From: Clostridia bacterium
GTDB lineage: Bacteria > Bacillota > Clostridia > Oscillospirales > Acutalibacteraceae
Length of the DNA: 11,447 nucleotides
Direction: 5' to 3'
Assembly (NCBI GenBank): GCA_900755995.1
Contig: CAAEIM010000159.1
Coordinates: 1 to 11,447, forward strand
The notes under the pieces are model-generated. The model saw only the letters and a program-made list of their open reading frames with translations, was not told the origin of the DNA and did no database searches. Shown one piece after another: positions 6,490 through 11,447 of the stretch. Position 1 is the first letter of the stretch. Each line of letters starts with the position of its first letter. The translations under genes and the position numbers were made by a program.

Positions 6490-6513
6490 TATCAATAATC
6501 AAAAGTATTGATA
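6490..6513. promoter_or_regulatory. Dyad upstream of the large HTH protein
   Basis: TATCAATA and TATTGATA form a perfect 8-bp inverted repeat with an 8-base spacer, 66 bases upstream of the ATG of the 600-residue HTH protein. The size and spacing suit a dimeric HTH regulator; autoregulation is an inference. A weak TTGATT/TACAGT promoter pair overlaps it on the minus strand. Confidence 0.35.
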
Positions 6514-6592
6514 AAAACAACCTAAGATAGAAAAACAAAAGTATAGGGTTTCCAAAGGTCACTGACCTTTGGTCGTTTGGGGAAAGGGGATA

Positions 6593-6631
6593 CTTAAGGG
6601 GAAAGGGCATCGAAAGCCCTTTCTCCTTAAG
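6593..6631. repeat. 16-bp inverted repeat (stable hairpin)
   Basis: Arms 6593-6608 and 6616-6631 pair over 16 bp with one wobble and a 7-base loop. It lies in the cluster of palindromes upstream of the large HTH gene. The GC-rich stem is followed on the plus strand by CGTGCTTTCTTTT, so it could act as a terminator there, but no plus-strand gene feeds it. Confidence 0.6.
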
Positions 6632-6647
6632 CGTGCTTTCTTTTGGA

Positions 6648-6674
6648 GCTTTTCTTTTCACGCAAAAGAAAAGC
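6648..6674. repeat. 11-bp perfect inverted repeat (GCTTTTCTTTT arms)
   Basis: Arms 6648-6658 and 6664-6674 are exact reverse complements with a 5-base loop. It is directly adjacent to the 6593-6631 hairpin, so the two probably belong to one composite repeat unit. Confidence 0.6.
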
Positions 6675-6798
6675 GGAATTGGTAGGCATTATAATTAAAG
6701 ACAAGCGTTACCTAAAAGAAAATGCAGTTATAAATCAAGTAAGAAAACAACAAGTCTTTCCTATGTAAACAACAATATAAAACACAACTCTTGCTCAC

Positions 6799-6854
6799 AG
6801 GGAACCCCTTTAGTGGGTTCCCTACGGTAAAACAGTCCACCGGACTGTTTTACC
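6799..6854. repeat. Two adjacent perfect hairpins
   Basis: A 9-bp stem (6799-6807 with 6815-6823) is followed two bases later by a perfect 13-bp stem (6826-6838 with 6842-6854, 3-base loop). No T-run follows. They form the centre of the palindrome-rich region and look like a repetitive intergenic element. Confidence 0.6.
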
Positions 6855-6885
6855 TACCCTCCTGCATTTTCAAAGCAATATTTTC

Positions 6886-6925
6886 TTGGGCTCTGCCCAA
6901 ACCCGCAAGCCTTTAAAAAGGCTTG
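6886..6925. repeat. Hairpin pair resembling dispersed Clostridia intergenic repeats
   Basis: TTGGGC-TCT-GCCCAA (6886-6900) is followed by the perfect palindromic stem CAAGCCTTT/AAAGGCTTG (6906-6925). Downstream is ACCTAAACTTTTACC. This combination is familiar to me from gut Clostridia intergenic DNA, but multiplicity in this genome cannot be checked here. Confidence 0.45.
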
Positions 6926-7157
6926 ACCTAAACTTTTACCCCGAGCAGATGGTTCGCTATAATCTTTACTTTTGTTGCCCGACCGAAAGTTTTGTTTATC
7001 AGCTAAATTATAGTTTATCTCATAAAACAAGCCAAATATCTTAGGTGAAAAAAAGAGATAATCATATTTTTTTATAATAATAGCACGATTTTCTTATTTA
7101 ATCAAATAAAATCAATTACTGCCACGCAATTTGTCAATGACAATGCCGCGGCAGTTG

Positions 7158-7186
7158 TTGTTCCCATAATAAAAGTATGCTACAAT
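7158..7186 (+). promoter_or_regulatory. Candidate promoter of the envelope cluster
   Basis: TTGTTC (7158-7163) and TACAAT (7181-7186) lie 17 bp apart, with a TG one base before the -10 box (extended -10). It is 260 bases upstream of the first DUF3592 gene, which implies a long leader. Closer promoters may exist. Confidence 0.35.
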
Positions 7187-7446
7187 TAAACTACAAAAAA
7201 GTAGTGCGATTTATATGAAAAAAATCAGATTATCATACAGGTTTTGTTTATTTGCTTGAAATATTTTATAAATCAAAAGCCAATTTTAATGTTGTGTTTT
7301 TTGCGGTATAGATAACAAGGTAAATTAACAGAAGGCGATCGTCTGTCCGTTTTCTCCTTCTATTTATAGCTTAGAAATGAAACCCTGCCGTGTACACCCG
7401 GCTATACTGCGTATAGCAAATATATTATAACGGAGGAGTGATTTTT

Positions 7447-7842
7447 ATGGTATCCACTAACATTTTAATAGGCGCCGGATTTATCGGCGTCGGAGCGTTG
7501 TTGATTGTATTAGGCATCAGAAAAAGCATTAAATGCTCGGGCAGAACGGTCGGAAGAATAACCGGCGTCCGTGAATATCAGGAAACCGACGATGAGGGCT
7601 TCAACCACTATTATTATTCGCCCGAATTTGAATATATGGTGAACGGACAAATTTACCGCGGAGAAGGAAATAAAGGTTACTCTAAAAGCAATAAAATCCA
7701 AATCGGCGGTAATATCAAAGTGTATTACAATCCCCAAAAACCGAATGAGAGTTTCACCAAAGGCGGTGGGTGTATTATGCCGTTTATAGGCATTATGTTG
7801 ATAATTGTCGGAGTAATTTTTGTCACTTCGCTAAACGGGTGA
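7447..7842 (+). CDS. DUF3592 membrane protein
   Basis: 131-residue membrane protein of the DUF3592 type (function unknown). A first transmembrane helix at about 5-24 is followed by a soluble, mostly beta domain (residues 27-102) containing YYYSPEFEYMVNGQIYRGEG and ending with IKVYYNPQKPNES, the family's usual hallmark of a strand followed by YxPxxPxxs. A second helix spans about 107-128. I chose the ATG at 7447 because GGAGG (7432-7436) lies ten bases before it; the in-frame GTG at 7438 is only one base from that site. It is followed 13 bases later by a second DUF3592 gene and is probably co-transcribed with it. Two small dyads (7387-7402, 7402-7416) precede the ribosome binding site. Confidence 0.8.
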   Translation: MVSTNILIGAGFIGVGALLIVLGIRKSIKCSGRTVGRITGVREYQETDDEGFNHYYYSPEFEYMVNGQIYRGEGNKGYSKSNKIQIGGNIKVYYNPQKPNESFTKGGGCIMPFIGIMLIIVGVIFVTSLNG

Positions 7843-7855
7843 AACTATAAGTGAT

Positions 7856-8239
7856 ATGTTCTTTTTAGTTGTGGGTATTATACTTGCCGGTATCGGTCTT
7901 CTTTTGATTATGGCAAAGGTTATGACTTACATAAAATGCACCGTGCCTATAAATGCAACCGTCGTAAAGCTGGAAAAAGAATATACCTTTTTCCGTGGCG
8001 TAGAGCATACTCATTACCGTCCGATTGTGGGGTATGTCGTTGACGGCAAAAGCTACACCGAAGGGGCATATTTTCGGACTTATCGAAAAACGAAATATCC
8101 GATTGATTCAGAAATAAAAATTTGTTACAACCTAAGGAATCCTGAAGAAATGCGATTTGTCGGGCATCTGTTTCCGTTGCCTATGGGACTGGTGTTTCTT
8201 TTCATTGGCACTGTTTTGATTTGGTGCTGTTTTATTTAA
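7856..8239 (+). CDS. DUF3592 membrane protein, second copy
   Basis: 127 residues with the same design as the preceding gene: transmembrane helix at 1-22, beta-rich domain (HYRPIVGYVVDGKSYTEGAY, later IKICYNLRNPEEMRF) and a second helix at about 104-126. The YNPxxP signature of the first copy reads YNLRNP here. The two proteins are clearly related but diverged, suggesting an old tandem duplication, and they could form a heteromer. The ribosome binding site is weak, so translation may depend on coupling to the first gene, 13 bases upstream. The function of the family is unknown; context points to the cell envelope. Confidence 0.75.
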   Translation: MFFLVVGIILAGIGLLLIMAKVMTYIKCTVPINATVVKLEKEYTFFRGVEHTHYRPIVGYVVDGKSYTEGAYFRTYRKTKYPIDSEIKICYNLRNPEEMRFVGHLFPLPMGLVFLFIGTVLIWCCFI

Positions 8240-8296
8240 GATCGCAGATCAGAAACGAAGGATTTTAAATGAAAGTCACTGTTAGGAGGCGTAATT

Positions 8297-9004
8297 ATGT
8301 CAAACAAGATAAATTTTTGTCGTAAATGCGGTAGGCATATTGCAGAGGGAGAAAAATTCTGCAGGAATTGCGGATACAACCTTGGCGTTGCACAAAAGCC
8401 GCAAGTGCCGCAAGTGTCGCAAGTACCACAAGTCCCGAGATCAAGGCAGCGGCGCAGCAAAAAGCCGTTAGTCATCACAATTACATCTGTTGTTCTGGTG
8501 GCAAGCCTTGCAATAACGGGCTTCTGGTATCCCGGCTTTATCAAAAACTATTTTCTTACTTTGGAACCTTCTGTAAAAATGCAAGAGGCAAAGGAAGCGT
8601 CTGTGAAAATTCCCACTGATACAAACGGAAAAGGAACGACAGTAGGCACCGTTGCGGAAAGCGGTTATTCAATTCATGTTGACGACGGCGCATTTCCAAA
8701 AGAGGGTACTCTGACAGTTACTCCTTTCGACCAGAAAAAGCTCTCTAATATCAAAAACAAATCTGCTTATGAATTTCTGTCTACGCCCGTAGAAATAAAC
8801 TGCGACGCTTATTCGGGCGGATTTTTTGCGGAAGATGTGGTTTACACCGTTCCGCTGCCAAAAGAAGCGAAGGATTTGGGCAGGTATGTGTTTGGCTGTA
8901 TTGACGAAGAAACGGGCGAGGTGTGCTATCTGGAGCCTGACAGCTATGACCTCGAAAACGGCACGATGTCTGTCGTGCTTCCGCATTTCTCAAGCAATAT
9001 TTAA
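8297..9004 (+). CDS. Zinc-ribbon single-pass membrane protein (probable 5' part of a frame-broken gene)
   Basis: 235 residues. An N-terminal zinc ribbon has Cys 8, 11, 22 and 25 (CRKCG, then FCRNCG), followed by a PQV-repeat linker (35-47) and a basic stretch. One transmembrane helix at about 57-77 leads to an extracytoplasmic beta-rich domain (GTTVGTVAESGYSIHVDDGAF, then LPKEAKDLGRYVFGCIDEET), reminiscent of ZU5-like folds. The start is firm: AGGAGG lies seven bases before the ATG. The frame ends abruptly after VVLPHFSSNI, and helical sequence without its own ribosome binding site continues at once in the +1 frame (from 9003), so the original protein was probably about 545 residues. Zinc-ribbon/transmembrane proteins of this kind are common and uncharacterised in Clostridia. 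Confidence 0.75.
   Translation: MSNKINFCRKCGRHIAEGEKFCRNCGYNLGVAQKPQVPQVSQVPQVPRSRQRRSKKPLVITITSVVLVASLAITGFWYPGFIKNYFLTLEPSVKMQEAKEASVKIPTDTNGKGTTVGTVAESGYSIHVDDGAFPKEGTLTVTPFDQKKLSNIKNKSAYEFLSTPVEINCDAYSGGFFAEDVVYTVPLPKEAKDLGRYVFGCIDEETGEVCYLEPDSYDLENGTMSVVLPHFSSNI
8399..8434 (+). repeat. Four 9-bp tandem repeats encoding a PQV linker
   Basis: Four units of the form CCGCAAGTG (8399-8407, 8408-8416, 8417-8425, 8426-8434; the last two diverged) encode PQV-PQV-SQV-PQV in the linker between the zinc ribbon and the membrane helix. In-frame repeats like this can vary in copy number between strains. Confidence 0.7.
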
Positions 9005-9926
9005 TAAGCGTGCTCAAGACTCGCTTATGGAGTACTTTGAGCTTCGCGCACAGCAGGAGAAGCGTGCGGCAGAAATAAAAGAGATGGAGCGCAAGAATAT
9101 AGAAGAAATGCTCAATCCGTATTACGGCGCACTTAATTCCGGATTTCACAGGAAGTTTTTCGGGGAGAGTTCCTATCGCGATTACAGCATGACCAACAGG
9201 CTTGAACGTCTTGTCAATGTGAGAAGATTCATCTCGCAGTACATCGACCAGAAAAAGATCAACTCGAAAAGTAATGAATATAATATGGGCTTTCTTCTGA
9301 ACAGATGGGTAATATTGGCTTCTGATAACCCAAAGGACATAGCTATCACCAAATTCTGCAAGCTCCTTAAAAGTATAGATATGCTTAATGAGGATTATGA
9401 TTTCCTCGAAGTTACCGCCGACGACCTTGAGGGATCCTACACCGGAACAGTCACAGTGAAAGCACTCCGAGTGACGGAAGAGTTGTACAGATGGTATAAG
9501 ATAGCGGAATTTGCCGGCCGGGACCTTGCTGATGAGGTCAAGGATACCTTCGGCGAAGACTATTCCGGAGATATCGGTGATAAGTCCTACTCCAAGGCTG
9601 ACTGTGACGAAGCCCTTTCCCAGTATGTTGACCAGATCAAGGTTTCTCAGGAAATCAAAATAGAGCGAACAGAAAAAAACGACTTCAAGGTTTGCGGCTG
9701 GATTCTTTCGGAGGACGGAAAAATTCCCATGTCCGCGCCAGCAGTTTTCCAAGACTCAACGCTGGTTCTTAAGACCGAGGAGGGTACAACGGAGATAGAA
9801 GCCACCATGGCAAACGGAGCTGTAATGCTTGAAAGCAGCAATGCTGTGTTACTTGTGTCAGAGCAACAGGAGGGAATGACAGTGTCTTATCTCGTTGAAA
9901 TATCGCTCAAAGTTACTAAGCAATAA
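9003..9926 (+). CDS. Downstream part of the frame-broken zinc-ribbon protein, unknown domains
   Basis: The sequence from 9003 to TAA at 9924-9926 is open in the +1 frame relative to the gene above. Its first ATG is at 9027 (299 residues) but has no ribosome binding site, and the residues just before it (FNKRAQDSL) run smoothly into a charged helix (EYFELRAQQEKRAAEIKEME). The middle is helical (to about residue 120 from 9027). The C-terminal half contains LEGSYTGTVTVKALRVTEE and ends in a beta-rich domain (STLVLKTEEGTTEIEATM, MTVSYLVEISLKVTK), like short lipocalin-like or beta-sandwich modules of extracellular Ruminococcus proteins. I infer that it is the rest of the membrane protein and lies outside the cell. 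A separate, poorly translated gene is the alternative. Confidence 0.6.
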   Translation, partial: NKRAQDSLMEYFELRAQQEKRAAEIKEMERKNIEEMLNPYYGALNSGFHRKFFGESSYRDYSMTNRLERLVNVRRFISQYIDQKKINSKSNEYNMGFLLNRWVILASDNPKDIAITKFCKLLKSIDMLNEDYDFLEVTADDLEGSYTGTVTVKALRVTEELYRWYKIAEFAGRDLADEVKDTFGEDYSGDIGDKSYSKADCDEALSQYVDQIKVSQEIKIERTEKNDFKVCGWILSEDGKIPMSAPAVFQDSTLVLKTEEGTTEIEATMANGAVMLESSNAVLLVSEQQEGMTVSYLVEISLKVTKQ

Positions 9927-9939
9927 CAGAGGACTGACC

Positions 9940-10752
9940 ATGTACCCTTACATTGAGATTTTCGGTCATACCGTGCAAAGCTACTACCTATGCGCCGCAT
10001 TGGCAGGTATCGTCGGCATAGTGCTATCAGTCGTATTTCTTCGGAAACACAAACAAGGTATATGGGCTGTTTTGCTGCCTGTGCTTGTGGCTGTAGCTGC
10101 ACTGGTTGGAGCAAGACTGCTGAATTTCATCACGAATCCGAGAGCGTTTTCCGGGGATTTTTCGGTATGGACCTTGTCGTACAGACAGCTTTCCCTGATG
10201 GGCGGACTGATTACCGGTGTGGCGACTATCATCGTTTACTGCATTCTGAAAAAAGAAAAAATCGCAGGGATTGCGGACGCTTTTTCAATCCCCGCTGCGG
10301 CAGGAACCATACTCTTAAAACTCGGATGCTTTTTGAACGGATGCTGCCACGGAAAACCCACTGACGGACCTTTCGGAATGGTGTTCCCTGCCAATGCGGC
10401 AAAATATGACTTTATTAACAGTCTTATTGGCTTGAGTGCAAAATCACCGATCGTTCATCCCACGCAGTTATACGAGATTGCAGGTGCTGTGGTTGCAATC
10501 ACGGTGGCAATTTCCTTGCCATACGTATTCAAAATGAAAGACGGAAGCAGGGCGGCAATCTTTGCGATCTTATTCTCTGGGGCAAGATGGATTATCCTGT
10601 CCCTTCGGGAATTGCCATACGACAGGCAAATCATCACTATATTCTATCCGTGTCTTTATGCGGCAATTATCTGTTTTGCAGGGATTTTCCTCTTGAAACA
10701 CGGATTCGTATGTAAAAAGAAAAAAGATAAAATAAAAAGAAACATATTATGA
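9940..10752 (+). CDS. Lgt-family protein (prolipoprotein diacylglyceryl transferase-like)
   Basis: 270-residue polytopic membrane protein with the Lgt layout: GARL at 57-60, LMGGLITG at 87-93, CFLNGCCHGKP at 130-140, HPTQLYE at 173-179 and RWIILSLRE at 216-224. Classical Lgt transfers diacylglycerol from phosphatidylglycerol to the lipobox cysteine of prolipoproteins. Here the important His of the HGG motif is Met87, and the Arg of GRxGNF is Lys127, with CCHG replacing NGE. The sequence thus belongs to the Lgt-like subgroup with GCFxxGCCxG whose activity is unproven. I chose the ATG at 9940 because AGAGGA lies six bases upstream; longer frames would overlap the previous gene. It overlaps the lipoprotein gene by four bases (ATGA), implying coupled synthesis and perhaps a dedicated partnership. 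Confidence 0.75.
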   Translation: MYPYIEIFGHTVQSYYLCAALAGIVGIVLSVVFLRKHKQGIWAVLLPVLVAVAALVGARLLNFITNPRAFSGDFSVWTLSYRQLSLMGGLITGVATIIVYCILKKEKIAGIADAFSIPAAAGTILLKLGCFLNGCCHGKPTDGPFGMVFPANAAKYDFINSLIGLSAKSPIVHPTQLYEIAGAVVAITVAISLPYVFKMKDGSRAAIFAILFSGARWIILSLRELPYDRQIITIFYPCLYAAIICFAGIFLLKHGFVCKKKKDKIKRNIL

Positions 10753-11264
10753 AAAGAATTATATTAATCATTATATCAGCGTTTATGATTTCTTCTGCGA
10801 TGTTGCTTGTATCCTGCGGTCAGCCGGAAAAGGATAAAACGCACGATGAAATCTTTAAAGAGATAACCGATTTAAACAGAGCAAATAACGAAAAGCGCCT
10901 GACATTCCTGTCCTCGGATATATATGCCGAGGCGTATGCCTATTTGAGCAGAACACTGGACGGGCTACTGCCCGAGAGTGAATATGAGATAACGCTGGAG
11001 CCCGGTTCGCTACTCGGCGACGATCTCAGCGTATTTGCGGATTTTGCGGATAACAGCGAAACAAGGCTTCTATTCTTTTCGGAAGCGAAGTTATACATAA
11101 AAGTCGATTTTTGGTCTTACGGCTGGGCTGCGAAGGACTTCGCAGAAAAGCTGATGACTTATCAAATCAGTGGCGAGCTCGCGGCCGACGAATTCGGCAA
11201 GGATGTTTTTGAAATGGATGCGGTATCGGGGGAGGCTACCTTCTCGCCGATGCCGGGAGTATAA
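10749..11264 (+). CDS. Lipoprotein of unknown function
   Basis: 171 residues. Typical type II signal peptide: basic start (MKR), hydrophobic stretch to residue 21, and the lipobox LVSC with cysteine 23 as the lipidation site. The mature part is soluble and acidic (KTHDEIFKEITDLNRANNEK, later LTFLSSDIYAEAYAYLSRTL and FFSEAKLYIKVDFWSYG), with no recognised domain. It starts inside the stop codon of the Lgt-like gene (4-base overlap), so the two are translationally coupled and very likely made together. It is probably anchored on the outer face of the membrane. Confidence 0.75.
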   Translation: MKRIILIIISAFMISSAMLLVSCGQPEKDKTHDEIFKEITDLNRANNEKRLTFLSSDIYAEAYAYLSRTLDGLLPESEYEITLEPGSLLGDDLSVFADFADNSETRLLFFSEAKLYIKVDFWSYGWAAKDFAEKLMTYQISGELAADEFGKDVFEMDAVSGEATFSPMPGV

Positions 11265-11297
11265 ACACAGACAAAATATTCAGCGGAGGTAATATCA

Positions 11298-11447
11298 ATG
11301 GCAAAATTCTGTATTAACTGCGGAAATCCTATTGAAGAGGAAGATGTGTTCTGTTATAACTGCGGCGCAAAACTCGACTCACCGGCGAGCGTACAGCCTG
11401 AACAGGGGCAGACACAGTCCTACGGTGACGCCAATAATCCACCCCCA
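11298..11447 (+). CDS. Zinc-ribbon protein, start only (cut by window edge)
   Basis: First 50 codons of another zinc-ribbon protein: Cys 5, 8, 19 and 22 (CINCG, then FCYNCG) followed by a low-complexity Gln/Pro-rich linker (VQPEQGQTQSYGDANNPPP), the same opening architecture as the protein at 8297. GGAGG lies eight bases before the ATG, so the start is firm. It follows the lipoprotein by 33 bases with no terminator between, so it is probably co-transcribed. A transmembrane helix is likely downstream but outside the window. Confidence 0.75.
   Translation, partial: MAKFCINCGNPIEEEDVFCYNCGAKLDSPASVQPEQGQTQSYGDANNPPP

Larger units (their letters stand above)
6425..7446. other. 1-kb non-coding region rich in inverted repeats
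   Basis: No credible gene on either strand; the one longer frame (6461-6661, minus) is composed of palindrome sequence. From 6552 to 6925 at least seven hairpins follow each other: 6552-6572, 6593-6631, 6648-6674, 6799-6823, 6826-6854, 6886-6900 and 6906-6925. The right part (6930-7446) is AT-rich and carries a candidate promoter (7158-7186) and small dyads just before the first DUF3592 gene. Motifs such as TTGGGCTCTGCCCAA and AAGCCTTTAAAAAGGCTT resemble dispersed intergenic repeats of gut Clostridia, from memory only. Confidence 0.65.

Noticed and set aside
7438..7446. GTG at 7438 as start of the first DUF3592 gene
   Set aside because: Only one base from the GGAGG motif; the ATG at 7447 has a workable spacing.
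8826..9002. Upstream part of the plus-strand frame that continues to 9926
   Set aside because: Overlaps the well-supported zinc-ribbon gene in another frame and encodes arginine/cysteine-rich nonsense; only the part from 9003 is credible.
8781..9752. Long minus-strand frame opposite the zinc-ribbon and downstream genes
   Set aside because: Antisense shadow: no start signal, cysteine/phenylalanine-rich composition, and the plus strand shows better coding signs.
9895..9939. Upstream ATG for the Lgt-like protein
   Set aside because: Would overlap the preceding gene and add a non-family, basic N-terminus; the ATG at 9940 has a proper ribosome binding site.

Overview
The window looks like a low-to-moderate GC Firmicutes chromosome, most likely a gut-type Clostridia (Oscillospiraceae/Lachnospiraceae-like). 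I infer this from strong AGGAGG/GGAGG ribosome binding sites, GTG starts, small zinc-ribbon and DUF3592 membrane proteins, and hairpin-rich intergenic DNA of the kind seen in Ruminococcus/Eubacterium relatives. The species cannot be read from the sequence alone.

Positions 1-4620 are a mobile-element graveyard. A gene-poor stretch with two long hairpins (1-805) leads into a tyrosine recombinase on the minus strand that has lost its N-terminal part. A 57-base hairpin lies at its breakpoint. Next comes a compact minus-strand toxin-antitoxin operon: a ribbon-helix-helix (RHH) protein, a RelE-type toxin, and a third small protein that is the likely antitoxin. It has a readable promoter, a terminator, and three copies of a 12-bp palindromic operator shared with a divergent plus-strand promoter. 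That plus-strand promoter drives a tiny reading frame that has been fused by deletion to the last third of a second, unrelated tyrosine recombinase. A complete RhuM-family gene and a possible gene remnant close this part.

Positions 4622-6424 encode one large minus-strand protein of 600 residues. It has two tandem copies of a helix-turn-helix plus helical module, followed by a large C-terminal domain I do not recognise. About 1 kb of non-coding DNA follows (6425-7446), rich in perfect or near-perfect inverted repeats.

Positions 7447-11447 hold a plus-strand gene cluster of envelope-type proteins. It contains two consecutive DUF3592 membrane proteins, a zinc-ribbon/single-pass membrane protein whose frame breaks near 9002, and the presumed continuation of that protein in the next frame. 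These are followed by an Lgt-family (prolipoprotein diacylglyceryl transferase-like) membrane protein, a lipoprotein translationally coupled to it, and the start of another zinc-ribbon protein. Gene spacing suggests one transcription unit or two. A paired Lgt-like protein and lipoprotein between two zinc-ribbon membrane proteins is the most unusual arrangement here. The Lgt-like protein lacks the histidine and one arginine that are important in classical Lgt, so its activity is uncertain.
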